64,000 nucleotides of DNA from Bosea sp. F3-2 (GCF_008253865.1 NZ_CP042331.1:3224001-3288000); one strand, 5' to 3'. Shown: positions 1-9,403, numbered from the stretch's first letter. Translations and numbers: made by a program. The notes: generated from the letters alone by a model not told the origin.

Positions 1-134
1 TTATCGGCGCGTTGCGCGCGAACGAATTCGACACAATCCTGGGCCGGATCAGCTTCGACGCCAACGGTGACGTAAGGCAATCCGGCTTCGACTGGTATAT
101 TTGGCGGGGCGGCAAATACGTGCCCCTGGAATGA
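1..134 (+). CDS. C-terminal end of a branched-chain-amino-acid-type ABC substrate-binding protein (partial)
   Basis: Only the last 43 residues lie in the window, read from base 3 to the TGA at 132-134. The tail (ILGRISFDANGD followed by WYIWRGGKYVP) is the typical end of periplasmic binding proteins of the LivK/HAAT type: a lobe-2 strand, then the FDxNGD turn, then a closing aromatic strand. The family binds leucine-like amino acids, amides or small organic acids in the periplasm. The stop overlaps the next start as ATGA at 131-134, so it is translationally coupled to a sensor kinase rather than to permease genes. That suggests a role in signal reception, but this is inference, and transport genes could lie upstream of the window. 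Confidence 0.75.
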   Translation, partial: IGALRANEFDTILGRISFDANGDVRQSGFDWYIWRGGKYVPLE

Positions 135-3100
135 GGGAGGGGGTTCAGCCCTCGTGGATCATGCCCATCCGGCCTAGCGTCCGCTGGCGTCTCCTCCTCG
201 CCTTCCTCGGCATTAGCGCCTTTGCCGTTCTCGCGGCTGCCGCGGGCACCTACGCATTCCGCCAGATGGCCTATGTCCTCGAGCGGATCACCGAGCAGCG
301 CGTGCCCTCTGCCCTCACCGCGCTCGATCTGTCGCGGCAGGCCGAGCGCATCGTCGCCGCCGCCCCGACCCTGCTGGGCGCGCGCTCCCAAGGGCAGTAC
401 CGAGAGGTCTCCACTGCCATCATGATCGAGGTCGACCGTCTCGAGACCCTGCTCGCCCAGATCAGGCGCGGCGCCGTCGATCCCGGGGCGCTCGCCGCGA
501 TGGAGCCGGCGGTCTCGGGGCTCCGTCGAAATCTCACCGCGCTTGCCGGTCTCGTCGCGCGCCGGCTCGACGTGTCGGAGCGCAGGGATGCCCTGGTCCG
601 ACGCCTCTCGAACGCCACGGTGGCGGCGCAACGACTGGTGGCTCCGGCCATCGTCGTCATGGATTCCAAGATCGCGGCCCTGCGCCGCGCCGCCTCAGGC
701 GACGGGCCGCCGCCGGCGGACTTCGCGCAGGAGATCGCAGCGAACCTGCCGATGCAGAAGGCGCAACTCGAATTCGCGGCGATCAACGATGGCTTGCTCA
801 AGGTCGCTGCGGCAGAAAGCCCGGCGGATCTCCCGGTCTTGGCCTTTCCGCTGAAGCGCTCGCTGGCGGCGTTGCAAGAGATCGCCGCCGGAATGACGGA
901 CCCACGCCTGCGCTCCCGTTTCGAGCAGCGTGTCGCCGACTTCGCAAAGTTGATCGAGGGTCCGGACAGTATCCTCGACACGCGTGGGACCGAACTCGGC
1001 CTGGTCGGGGAGGCCGAGCGGCTCCTGTCCGAAAACACGGAGTTGTCGGCGCGGCTGACCGCCGCCGTCGACGCACTCGTCACCGCTGCCGGTCGCGACA
1101 TCCGAGAGGCTGGAGGGGAGGCGCTCGCGGCGCAGCGCATCGGTCGCGGCGTGCTCCTCGGCGTCGTCGCGCTGAGCCTCCTGAGCTCGCTCCTCATCGT
1201 CTGGCTCTACGTCGACCGCAATCTCGTCGCACGACTGAGGGCCCTGAGCGACAGCATGATGGCCATTGCCGGTGGCAACCTGCGGGCCCCTTTGCCCTCC
1301 GACAGTGCGGACGAGATCGGACGCATGGCGAAGGCGCTCGCGGTGTTCCGGGACACTGCGATTGAGATTGAGGAGAAGAATTTGCGCGAGGTTGCCAACG
1401 CCCGGCAGCATCTGATCGACGCCATCGAGAGCATCAATGAAGGATTCGCGTTTTACGACGAACAGGATCGCCTTGTTCTGTACAACAGCCGCTATCAGGA
1501 CCTCCTCTATCCGGAAACCGATATCGCCATGGTCCCCGGGACGACCTTCGAGGACGTGATTCGGCGCGCCGCGGAGCTCGGCCTCATCGAGGAAGCCAAG
1601 GGGCGGGTCGAAGCCTGGGTCACGGAGAGGCTGGTGCGTCACCGCAATCCGCTCGGCGCCGAGATCCAGCATCGCGCCGGCGACCGCTGGATCCAGGTGA
1701 GCGAACGCCGGATCGCCGGTGGCGGGACTGTCGCCGTCTACACCGACATCACCGCGATCAAACGCCACGCGGCGCAACTGGAGCTCGCCCGCGATCAGGC
1801 CATGGACGCCACGCGGGCGAAGAGCCAATTCCTCACCAACATGAGTCATGAGCTCAGGACGCCCCTGAATGCGATCATAGGCATCACCGAGATGCTGAAG
1901 GAGGAGGCCGAAGAGGACGGCGACGCCTCCCTGGTCGAGCCGCTCGACCGGATCCACCACGCCGGCACGCATCTCCTAGCCCTGATCAACGAGATCCTCG
2001 ATCTCGCAAAGATCGAGGCTGGCAAATTCGAGCTTCATCCTGAGGAAATCGATCTCGCAGCGTTGATGGCCGACATCTCGCACACCACCGAGGCTCTCGC
2101 CTCCCGGAACGGCAATCAGCTCGTCGTCGAAGTTGAACGAGATCTCGGGACGGCCCGGGCCGATCCCATCCGCCTCCGTCAAGTGGTGCTCAACCTCCTG
2201 AGCAACGCCTGCAAGTTCACCAATCGCGGAACCGTGATCCTACGGGCGGGCCGAGTGGCCGGACCGGCCGGAGACCGGCTCATGATCGCCGTGCAGGACA
2301 CCGGCATCGGGATGACCGACGAGCAGGTCCGCAAGCTCTTCGAGGAATTCAGCCAAGCGGATAGTTCGACGACGCGGAAATACGGGGGAACTGGGCTCGG
2401 CCTCGCCATCAGTCGCCGGCTGTGTCGTCTGATGGGCGGCGACATCGCAGTGACAAGTACCGCGGGCGTCGGCAGCACCTTCACCGTGACGTTGCCCGCA
2501 GTGGCGGGCAATTTGACCGGGACCATGGCTCCGGCTCCGCCCCCGAATAGGCCCATCGGGCAGAGCCGACGCGCGCTGGTGATTGATGACGAGGAGACGA
2601 CGCGGGACCTCTTACGGCGAATCCTCGTTCGTGACGGCTTCGATGTGGTGACGGCCGAGGACGGCCGGGCGGGGATCGAACTTGCCCGGCAGGTCAAGCC
2701 CTCGCTGATCACCCTCGACGTGCTGATGCCGGGGCTCGATGGCTGGAGCGTCCTGCAGGAGCTCAAGCGCGACGACGACCTCGGCGACATTCCCGTCCTC
2801 ATGGTCACCATCGTTGACGAGGAGAATCGGGGCTATGCCCTCGGCGCCGCGGCCTATCTGACCAAGCCGGTTGACCGGGACCGCCTGAGGAGAGCGCTTG
2901 TCTCCTGCCACCCCGGCCTTGCCAGCCGGCGGGTCCTGATCGTCGAGGACGACGACCATACGCGCGCGCGGCTCTCACGCATCCTGCGCGAAGACGGGTG
3001 GGAAGTGGCCGAGGCCGAGAATGGGCGTGTGGCGCTCGATCGGTTGGCCAAGGCGCACCCGGACGTCGTCCTTCTCGACCTGATGATGCCCGAGATGGAT

Positions 3101-3331
3101 GGCTTTGAGTTCGTCGACGAGATTCGTCGACACGAGGAGACGCGCCGTTTGCCCGTGATTGTGCTCACCGCCGCCGACCTCGATGCGGAGGGGCATCGTC
3201 GCCTCAGCGGCGGCGTCAGGCGGATTCTGCGCAAGAGCGCCGGCGGACGGGAGGAGCTTCTTGCCACACTGCGGGAGGCCATTGCTGACCGCCTGCGGCC
3301 CGTCAGCGGAAACGAACGGGAACGGGCATGA
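131..3331 (+). CDS. Hybrid sensor histidine kinase with HAMP, PAS and two receiver domains
   Basis: Membrane-bound histidine kinase of 1066 residues. The ATG at 131 is chosen because it forms an ATGA overlap with the preceding stop; ATG at 161 is an alternative. Visible in order: membrane segment about 20-40, periplasmic helical sensor region to about 335, second membrane segment about 338-360, HAMP about 361-412, PAS about 425-545, HisKA with SHELRTPLN (phospho-acceptor His573), HATPase_c about 680-800 with the DTGIGM and GTGLGLAIS boxes, receiver 1 (Asp863 in TLDVLMPGLDG) and receiver 2 (Asp983 in LLDLMMPEMDG). It should autophosphorylate and pass phosphate to its own receivers and probably to the receivers encoded next. 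Function of the family is known; the ligand is not, though the coupled binding protein is a plausible partner. Confidence 0.93.
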   Translation: MREGVQPSWIMPIRPSVRWRLLLAFLGISAFAVLAAAAGTYAFRQMAYVLERITEQRVPSALTALDLSRQAERIVAAAPTLLGARSQGQYREVSTAIMIEVDRLETLLAQIRRGAVDPGALAAMEPAVSGLRRNLTALAGLVARRLDVSERRDALVRRLSNATVAAQRLVAPAIVVMDSKIAALRRAASGDGPPPADFAQEIAANLPMQKAQLEFAAINDGLLKVAAAESPADLPVLAFPLKRSLAALQEIAAGMTDPRLRSRFEQRVADFAKLIEGPDSILDTRGTELGLVGEAERLLSENTELSARLTAAVDALVTAAGRDIREAGGEALAAQRIGRGVLLGVVALSLLSSLLIVWLYVDRNLVARLRALSDSMMAIAGGNLRAPLPSDSADEIGRMAKALAVFRDTAIEIEEKNLREVANARQHLIDAIESINEGFAFYDEQDRLVLYNSRYQDLLYPETDIAMVPGTTFEDVIRRAAELGLIEEAKGRVEAWVTERLVRHRNPLGAEIQHRAGDRWIQVSERRIAGGGTVAVYTDITAIKRHAAQLELARDQAMDATRAKSQFLTNMSHELRTPLNAIIGITEMLKEEAEEDGDASLVEPLDRIHHAGTHLLALINEILDLAKIEAGKFELHPEEIDLAALMADISHTTEALASRNGNQLVVEVERDLGTARADPIRLRQVVLNLLSNACKFTNRGTVILRAGRVAGPAGDRLMIAVQDTGIGMTDEQVRKLFEEFSQADSSTTRKYGGTGLGLAISRRLCRLMGGDIAVTSTAGVGSTFTVTLPAVAGNLTGTMAPAPPPNRPIGQSRRALVIDDEETTRDLLRRILVRDGFDVVTAEDGRAGIELARQVKPSLITLDVLMPGLDGWSVLQELKRDDDLGDIPVLMVTIVDEENRGYALGAAAYLTKPVDRDRLRRALVSCHPGLASRRVLIVEDDDHTRARLSRILREDGWEVAEAENGRVALDRLAKAHPDVVLLDLMMPEMDGFEFVDEIRRHEETRRLPVIVLTAADLDAEGHRRLSGGVRRILRKSAGGREELLATLREAIADRLRPVSGNERERA

Positions 3332-3705
3332 GCAGGATCCTGTACGTCGAGGACAATGAGGACAACGTGTACATGCTGTCTCGTCGCCTGCGGAAACACG
3401 GGTTCGAAATCAGCGTTGCGTCCGACGGTGAGCAGGGCGTCGCGATGGCCCGCGCCGAGAAGCCAGACCTGATCCTGATGGATCTCAGCCTGCCACGCCT
3501 CGATGGCTGGGAGGCATCGCGCCTGCTGAAGCATGCGCCTGACACGTGTTCCATCCCGATCATCGCGTTGTCGGCACATGCGATGGCTGGCGACCGGGAG
3601 CGGGCGCTCGCCGCCGGCTGCGACGACTACGATGCCAAGCCGGTCGTCCTCGAGAGCCTCCTGACGAAGATCCGGGCGCTTCTGCGGTGTCGGAGCGATC
3701 CATGA
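3328..3705 (+). CDS. Single-domain response regulator (CheY/DivK-like)
   Basis: Stand-alone receiver of 125 residues with no output domain. The acidic pocket (ED at 8-9), phospho-acceptor Asp52 in LMDLSLPRLDGWE, the Ser/Thr switch region (ALSAHAM) and the conserved lysine (DAKPV) are all present, so it should be phosphorylatable. The start ATG overlaps the kinase stop as ATGA (3328-3331). Such proteins act as phosphate shuttles or bind a partner directly; here the likely donor is the hybrid kinase and the likely downstream partner is the receiver-cyclase encoded next. It resembles DivK-like receivers of alphaproteobacteria, but the cell-cycle role cannot be inferred from sequence alone. Confidence 0.92.
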   Translation: MSRILYVEDNEDNVYMLSRRLRKHGFEISVASDGEQGVAMARAEKPDLILMDLSLPRLDGWEASRLLKHAPDTCSIPIIALSAHAMAGDRERALAAGCDDYDAKPVVLESLLTKIRALLRCRSDP

Positions 3706-4748
3706 TCAGCGGCGATGTGCGCATCCTGGTCGTCGACGACAACGAGGACAACCGGTATACGCTGGCCCGGCGGCTGCGGCGCGAGGGATGGGCCGATCTG
3801 GTTATGGCCGAGAATGGGCGCGAGGCCCTGGACAGGATCGCGAACGAGCGGTTCGACCTCGTTCTCCTCGACATCATGATGCCTGAGGTCAATGGGTATG
3901 AAGTACTGGAGCGGCTCAAGGCGGATCCGGGAACCCGCGATATCCCCATCCTGATGATCTCGGCGCTGTCGGAGATCGAGAGCGTTGTCCGCTGCATTGA
4001 ACTTGGCGCCGAGGATTACCTGCCCAAGCCCTTCAACCCGGTGCTGCTAAAGGCTCGGATCGGCGCTTGCCTGGAGAAGAAGCGGCTGCACGATCGGGAA
4101 CTAAGCTACATCGCTGAGATCGAGCGGCAGCGGCGCCGCGCCGAAGACCTTCTGCACGCCATCCTCCCGGCACAGGCGGTGGCCGAACTCGAGAGTTCGC
4201 AGACCGTGACGCCGCGCCGATATGATGATGTCGTGGTTGTCTTCGCGGACGTCGTCGGCTTTACCGCGCTCTGCGATCTGCTCGCGCCTGAGGCGGTCGT
4301 GGCGAATCTTCACCTGCTTGCCTCGACATTCGAGGACGTCGCGGCGGAGTACGGCCTCGAGAAGATCAAGACCCTTGGCGACGGGCTGCTCGCCACCGCT
4401 GGGCTACTGCTACCCAATCCAGATCCCGTGATGGCGAGCATCGGGTGCGCGGCAGCTACCATCGGCGCGGCGCGTCGGCTGCCGACACCTTGGGATGTGC
4501 GGGTCGGCATTCATATCGGCCCCGTGGTTGCCGGCGTCGTCGGCCGGCAGAAGTTCAGCTTCGATATCTGGGGTGACACCGTGAATGTCGCCGCCCGCCT
4601 CGCCAGCTACGGCACAAGCGCCGGCATCCACATGAGCGCCGCCGCCTGGAAGCAGGTCGACGCTCGTGTGAAGGGTGAACCGTTGGGACTGGTTCCGATC
4701 AAGGGCAAGGGCGATTTGGAAGTCTATCGTATTGCGCTTCCCGATTAA
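3702..4748 (+). CDS. Response regulator with class III adenylate/guanylate cyclase output domain
   Basis: A 348-residue fusion. Residues 1-125 are a receiver (acidic pocket DD at 12-13, phospho-acceptor Asp57 in LLDIMMPEVNG, lysine in YLPKPF). A helical linker of about 40 residues (EIERQRRRAEDLLHAILP) is the usual cyclase transducer element. Residues about 170-345 are a class III nucleotidyl cyclase domain with FADVVGFT (first metal Asp), KTLGDGLLA (second metal-site region) and FDIWGDTVNVAARL (dimer arm and transition-state Asn/Arg). Phosphorylation would be expected to switch synthesis of a cyclic nucleotide, probably cAMP. The start overlaps the previous stop as ATGA (3702-3705), which excludes longer in-frame starts upstream. 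It is the output of the four-gene operon. Confidence 0.92.
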   Translation: MISGDVRILVVDDNEDNRYTLARRLRREGWADLVMAENGREALDRIANERFDLVLLDIMMPEVNGYEVLERLKADPGTRDIPILMISALSEIESVVRCIELGAEDYLPKPFNPVLLKARIGACLEKKRLHDRELSYIAEIERQRRRAEDLLHAILPAQAVAELESSQTVTPRRYDDVVVVFADVVGFTALCDLLAPEAVVANLHLLASTFEDVAAEYGLEKIKTLGDGLLATAGLLLPNPDPVMASIGCAAATIGAARRLPTPWDVRVGIHIGPVVAGVVGRQKFSFDIWGDTVNVAARLASYGTSAGIHMSAAAWKQVDARVKGEPLGLVPIKGKGDLEVYRIALPD

Positions 4749-4916
4749 GTGTTTCGTCTGAACTGCGCTGTGGATGGGAGGCTCAATAGTGATCCACGAC
4801 GGAGGCTCGCTCCCTCACCGGCCCTCACCCTCATCAATGGGCTTCAGTGATCCAACCGAACATCCAAAAACGCTGTTTTGTGATAGGTTTGGCGGCAAAG
4901 ATCGGCGGCGTGACGG

Positions 4917-5090
4917 TCCAGATCGTCCGGGACTGCGGCGCTTGCGGCCATCGTGGAGAGTGGCCCCATTCCTGTCAGCCACGGGGTCGTGCGCTGGCGG
5001 ATCATCGACCTGGTGCAATGGGTCTGGGAGGAGTTCGCCATATCCGTGAGCGAGCAGACGATGAGCCGGGAACTGCGCACTATCGGATAG
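4917..5090 (+). pseudogene. IS630-family transposase fragment
   Basis: Frame 4917-5090 reads ALAAIVESGPIPVSHGVVRW and continues with a DLVQWVWEEFAI segment ending MSRELRTIG. This is the N-terminal helix-turn-helix region of IS630 transposases (known consensus AIVEDGPIPA.HGVVRWR.IDL.QW, then S.QT.SRELR..GY). A TAG stop interrupts it exactly where the family continues into the RKLSARPRHHAQ segment. The catalytic DDE domain is absent, so it is a remnant. Confidence 0.8.
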
Positions 5091-5369
5091 GCGCCGACGC
5101 ATCGGTGCGCTTGCCGAGGGAGTGGAGTCGATCGGTCGCGTACGTCCGCCTCCGAGAAGCTCATGCGTACCTTTGCGCGTCCGTTTAGGGCGCGATCCGG
5201 ACATCCGAGAGGTGCCCCGCGAACTTCAGCAAACAACCCCCAAGGCGGTCATTTGGGTCCGGCAAATGCTCACGGCTGTGTTGCGCCAACAGCATACGTA
5301 ATCGGGCGGACCCGCGAGGGGCCAAGCTCCCATTAGGATCTCGGCAGGTCCGAGACGAAGGGAGACGAG

Positions 5370-5480
5370 ATGTTCTACGCTGCGCTGGATGTGTCGCTGC
5401 GCGGTGGCGGTCTGCATCATCGACCATGACGGTAAGATTTGTTTCGAGCGCTCGGTGCGCTCCGACGTGCCGGATGGAGC
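5370..5480 (+). pseudogene. IS110-family transposase N-terminal fragment, frameshifted
   Basis: An ATG at 5370 preceded by an AGGGAGACGAG ribosome-binding site opens MFYAALDVSLR, the first strand of the DEDD (RuvC-like) domain of IS110 transposases with its catalytic Asp. Near 5400 the reading shifts to another frame, which continues VAVCIIDHDGKICFERSV, the expected second and third strands. Similarity then ends. It belongs to the same family as the intact element at 17.2 kb but differs from it in sequence, so it is an independent older insertion. Confidence 0.75.
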
Positions 5481-5907
5481 AGCGATAGCGCAGGCAGATA
5501 TCCGGGATTGGCAAATCGTCAGGCAACCCGTCCAGGCTGATCTCGACGCACCGAACACATGGATTGCACCAAATCTCAGCGCGCGTGTGGCTCCTCTCAC
5601 ACGCTGCGGGTAACCGCGCGCGCCCCCTTTTTTAGGGTCGCGGCCGGGCTGAGGACTCGTTGATCAGAGCCAGAAGACGAGCGACTGGTCGAGGTCTCAC
5701 ATCAGGGCTGGAAGCATTCGCACCGGCTGGTTTTGTCGGACGAAGGGCTGCTGGCCGCGCTGCAGAATCATGACGTCGATGGCGTCAGCGAACTCGCGAT
5801 TGCGAACAAGAATCCTTAGGCTGGTATAGGCTGGGACAGGCCCTGATTGCACAGGTCCCGCGATCGCGCCCAATGAGCTCGGCTCGCTTCGCCGATGGAG
5901 GCGACGC

Positions 5908-6570
5908 TCAGTGCAAATTGGTCATGCCATGCATTTGCAGGGCTTCGACCACGCCGTCAAATATCAGGCCGCCCCCGATCGCGGAAACAAAGAACCCGAC
6001 AATGCGCGTGATAGCATCGATCCCCATCGGGCCGATTCTTTGCGTAAGCTTCTCGGCATAGAGCAAGCAGAGATAGGTCGTGAACATCGTCGCGACGATT
6101 GCCGCTGATATGGCGATGAACGAGAGGATCTCCTTGGATGAATCCTTGATCGTCGCAGTCATCCCGATGATCGTGGCGATGCCGCCGGGACCGAACATGA
6201 TCGGCATTGCCAGCGGCACGAAAGCGATATTCGCCTCGTCGGTGTCGGCGTCCGAGAGGCCCAGATCGTCGCCCGATTTCCTGGGCATGAACAGCTCGAA
6301 GCCGATTTTCATCAGGATGATGCCGCCGACGACCCGCACCATGCTGAGTGGGACACCGAAAATCCGAAGCAGAAGCGTTCCGAAAATGAAGAAGAAGAAG
6401 CAAAGCAATAGCGCATAGACAGAGGCTTTCAGGGCAACCGTGCGGTGCGTTGCGCTATCCTTACCGGACAATAGCTTGAGGAAGACAGGCAGGACCTCGA
6501 ACGGATTGATGATGGCAAGCAAGGTCGTGAAAGTGCCCACGAAGAGAGAAAGCTCGCTTCTCATCCGCAT
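5908..6570 (-). CDS. MarC-family integral membrane protein
   Basis: A 220-residue inner-membrane protein of the MarC/NAAT (UPF0056) family with about six hydrophobic segments. Diagnostic features are the N-terminal FVGTFTTLLAIINPFEVLPV, the GxxILMKIGFELF segment and the PLAMPIMFGPGGIATIIG repeat of the NPF/GPG motifs. Length matches the family (about 200-220). The start ATG has a good GGAGGGG ribosome-binding site just upstream. The family's physiological substrate is unsettled; neutral amino-acid efflux is reported for some members. It is a single gene flanked by insertion-sequence debris, with no obvious operon partner. Confidence 0.9.
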   Translation of the reverse strand: MRMRSELSLFVGTFTTLLAIINPFEVLPVFLKLLSGKDSATHRTVALKASVYALLLCFFFFIFGTLLLRIFGVPLSMVRVVGGIILMKIGFELFMPRKSGDDLGLSDADTDEANIAFVPLAMPIMFGPGGIATIIGMTATIKDSSKEILSFIAISAAIVATMFTTYLCLLYAEKLTQRIGPMGIDAITRIVGFFVSAIGGGLIFDGVVEALQMHGMTNLH

Positions 6571-7317
6571 CTCCCCTCCGGTTGCGTGTACGCGCAGCCT
6601 GTATTGTCAGGAGGCCGCTTCCGATCGGCGCCCGGGCGCGAGGCCGATCCGCATGCGCGCGCCAGCAAAGCCGTCGATCCAGTCCACCGAGCCGGAGCGG
6701 GCGATCGCCACGTTGCGCCCGAAGCTGAGGTCGCCGACGTCGACGGTCGCGCCCGCATCGAAGAGAGATCGGCGCGGGCGGCGCCGAGCCCGAGGATTAT
6801 CGACAAGGTGAAGCCGCAGGCCTTCGCGTGGCTGAGTGTCATCGCAATCCCCATTTTTGCGATTCATGCTGCGAATTCCACGACCAGCATCCGCCGAACA
6901 CTGCTCCCGCTCAATGCGCAACTTGCTTCCCACCGCAAAGCAGCGATGGGTGTGACATATTTACTTATCCGGTCTGCCCGAATTCGACGTCGAAATCACT
7001 CGCCTTGCCGGCATGGACCTGGATTTGCTGCTTTTACACGGCCCGTGGCAAGAATGATCCGACGAATTCGTGTCGGCTTCGTGAGAAAATTACCGGCACA
7101 TTCGTCGTCGCCCGGATTTGCTTCGAACAGGATCGCAGCCTCAACGCACCGAATACTGGCGCAGGTACAGCGGAGACTCGCCGCGACCTTCGCTGCATGT
7201 ATCCTGAAAGCAACACAGATTTAGATTTGCGCATAGTGAGCAGCCCTTAATCTGGCGCGCCAAAGGGAACTCTGTTCCACTGTTTTCTGGCAGTCTGGAC
7301 TTCAGGCGGAGCGCATC
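6571..7317. other. Intergenic region with one decayed gene
   Basis: About 750 bases between the MarC-like gene and the outer-membrane-like gene. The minus strand at 6607-6854 carries a frameshifted secreted-protein gene (listed separately). The segment 6860-7300 has lower GC than its surroundings and only short frames rich in unusual residues. It probably includes the promoter of the gene starting at 7318, but no clear promoter boxes are visible. Confidence 0.5.
6607..6854 (-). pseudogene. Frameshifted small secreted/outer-membrane-like protein
   Basis: Reading the minus strand, a signal-peptide-like start (MTLSHAKACGFTLSIILGLG then AARADL) runs in one frame. After the ARADL position the sensible protein continues in another frame as FDAGATVDVGDLSFGRNVAI, ending near GRRSEAAS with a stop at 6607. 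A one- or two-base indel near 6775-6785 would rejoin them into a protein of about 77 residues. The family is not recognised. A sequencing error is as likely as true decay. Confidence 0.4.
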
Positions 7318-8157
7318 ATGACTGGACGACGCACAGGCTGCGGGCGGTTGGGACTGAGGCTCGCGCTCGCCATCTCAATTGGCTTGGCAAGCTCCTTCGC
7401 CATTGCACAGGAGGAGCGCGAGAAAAGCACCGACGATCTGGCCAAGGCGGCGCAGAACCCCGTTGCCGACATGATCAGCGTGCCTTTCCAGAACAACTTC
7501 AACTTCAACGTCGGCCCACACAAGCAACTGCAGAACGTCCTCAATATCCAGCCCGTGATCCCGATCACGCTCAACAAGGACTGGAACCTGATCACGCGCT
7601 GGATCACGCCGGTGATCGCGCAACCGGCCCTGACGGTGACTGGCGAGCGCGAGTTCGGCCTCGGCGACATCAACCCGAGCTTCTTCTTCTCGCCCAAACA
7701 GCCGACGCACGGCATCATCTGGGGCATCGGTCCGACCTTCGTGTTCCCGACCGGCACCGACAAGACCCTCACGGCCGGCAAGTACTCGGCCGGGCCGGCC
7801 TTCGTCGCCCTGGCTATCGAAGGCCCCTGGGTGGTCGGCATCCTCGTCAACAACGTCTGGTCCTTCGCCGGCAAGAGCAACCGCAGCGCGGTCAATGCGA
7901 TGACGCTGCAGCCCTTCGTGAACTACAATTTCCACGGAGGCTGGTATTTGACGTCGTCTCCGATCATCACCGCCAACTGGGAGGCCGGCCATGGCGACCG
8001 CTGGACGGTGCCGATCGGAGGCGGTTTTGGGCGCGTATTCAAGATCGGCAAACAGCCTGTTAACGCGCAGCTCGCAGCCTATTATAACGTCGCAAAGCCC
8101 AGCGGCGGCGCCGACTGGCAGCTCAGAGCCCAGCTCCAGTTCCTGTTCCCGAAATAG
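7318..8157 (+). CDS. Outer-membrane beta-barrel-like protein ('transporter/neuromedin U' annotation family)
   Basis: A 279-residue exported protein. Residues 1-30 form a signal peptide with AIA as the likely cleavage site. The mature part starts DDLAKAAQNPVADMISVPFQ and has repeated amphipathic strands with many aromatic residues (FNFNVGPHKQLQNVLNIQPV, GDINPSFFFSPK, YNFHGGWYL) and an LQFLFPK end, as in outer-membrane barrels. Databases often label this family 'neuromedin U' or generic transporter, names with no functional support. Located in the outer membrane by inference. No partner genes adjoin it. Confidence 0.75.
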   Translation: MTGRRTGCGRLGLRLALAISIGLASSFAIAQEEREKSTDDLAKAAQNPVADMISVPFQNNFNFNVGPHKQLQNVLNIQPVIPITLNKDWNLITRWITPVIAQPALTVTGEREFGLGDINPSFFFSPKQPTHGIIWGIGPTFVFPTGTDKTLTAGKYSAGPAFVALAIEGPWVVGILVNNVWSFAGKSNRSAVNAMTLQPFVNYNFHGGWYLTSSPIITANWEAGHGDRWTVPIGGGFGRVFKIGKQPVNAQLAAYYNVAKPSGGADWQLRAQLQFLFPK

Positions 8158-8905
8158 CACCGCGAACAAGCGAGATCGCCTCCCGTTCTGGGTCGCGCGC
8201 CGAATTTGGTCGGGGCGCGGGTGGCCTCCGGCCGTCCAAGATGCGTCTGGCAGCGCTCTTCGACCTAACGCAGGAGGTGCCGGGCCAAATGGCCGATGAC
8301 GAAAGTGACGACATCCCATCCATCGATCTGCACACCACCAAGGGTCATGTTGGTGTCTTCGTTGGGGGGCAGTCAGTCAATCGAAGAGGGCTAATGATCG
8401 GCAGCAGGCGATGCACGGTGCAGTGCGTCGGCGAGCTGTCGACGCGGAGACCGCAGATCTCGCCGCCTCTCCCATTGCTCTCATTGCGAGATCCGGCGGT
8501 GCACCCTGGACTCGGGCGCGGAGGCCAAGGCAATGTCAGAGGCGCGCGATAATGGGTCAGCCTACCAGGGCAGGATACTAGCCCGTGGAGCAGGTTCCCT
8601 TTTCCCATCGCGACAATCGGGTTAGCCCTTGGGTCTCCGCGCCAAGGCGCGATATGCTGCCGGAGAATGGGACTTTCGGCGGGTGAGGCCCCCGGGGTAG
8701 CAACGACCGAGATTTCAGGCCGCCTTTTTCCACTTGGAGCGTCAATCACTCTGGCGGGTACTGCACTCCCCCGGATCAATCCATCACAGGAAGGTGAAGC
8801 CGCATCTCAGTTTATTTAGGAACAGAACGATCTGACCTTTTGCGAGAAGCGCCACCCGTCGAGGAAACAGCACGAGCTAGATCAAACCCTTTGAGGAGGA
8901 AGGTC
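8158..8905. other. Intergenic region without recognised gene
   Basis: About 750 bases. Several open frames of 70-145 codons exist on both strands, but none has a recognisable fold, a convincing ribosome-binding site or a codon pattern like the neighbours. Nothing is assigned. Confidence 0.5.
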
Positions 8906-9403
8906 ATGCGAACTGTGTCGCGTCTGCTGGCCACGCTGTCCCTGTCGGCGACCCTGATCAGTCCGACCGCCTTTGCTAGCGGTTTCGAGTGCGGCTGGCG
9001 GCCCAGCGCCGATATCCCAGCCGGGGCACAGGATATAGTCTCAATGCTGCCGGTTTCGGACCAGCTCGACCATCCGGCTTCCCTCAATGCCACGGTCGAC
9101 AAGCTGCGCGAGCAGGGGCTGAGCAATACAATGATCGTCGACAGTTTAATCGGCGCCTATTGTCCGCTGGTGGCAAAGGACATGATGCTGAACGACGCAC
9201 AGAAGACTGCCCGGATGCAGAGCTTTAGCCTGAAGGCCACGCGCGCCGTCTACGCAATCGAAAGCGCCGAGCGCATCTTCCTCGATGTGCCGCTCAGGCC
9301 GGACGTCGTCGACGCGGTCAATGCCAAAGCGCGGGCGGCGGGACTGTCCCCCCAGGACTGGGTGGCGCAGGCGATAGGCAAGGTGCTGGCGGCGCAGCCA
9401 TGA
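8906..9403 (+). CDS. Small secreted hypothetical protein
   Basis: A 165-residue protein. The ATG at 8906 is chosen because GAGGAGGAAGGTC lies directly before it; a frame extending to 8840 has no such site. Residues 1-24 are a signal peptide (LLATLSLSATLISPTAFA). The mature protein has two cysteines (FECGW and GAYCPLV), which could form a disulfide in the periplasm, and is largely helical. No family is recognised with confidence. It stands alone between gene-free stretches, and its function is unknown. Confidence 0.7.
   Translation: MRTVSRLLATLSLSATLISPTAFASGFECGWRPSADIPAGAQDIVSMLPVSDQLDHPASLNATVDKLREQGLSNTMIVDSLIGAYCPLVAKDMMLNDAQKTARMQSFSLKATRAVYAIESAERIFLDVPLRPDVVDAVNAKARAAGLSPQDWVAQAIGKVLAAQP

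Larger units (their letters stand above)
4749..5907. other. Gene-free stretch holding decayed transposase fragments
   Basis: No intact gene is visible over about 1.16 kb. The recognisable content is an IS630-type fragment (4917-5090) and the start of an IS110-type transposase (5370-5480), both broken. The rest, including 5490-5900, translates into short unrelated frames on both strands and no family is recognised. It reads as a site of repeated insertion and decay between the signalling operon and the MarC-like gene. Confidence 0.6.

Noticed and set aside
8241..8552. Possible small gene containing an acidic MADDESDDIPS stretch
   Set aside because: Start lacks a ribosome-binding site, the continuation is basic and irregular, and no family is recognised.
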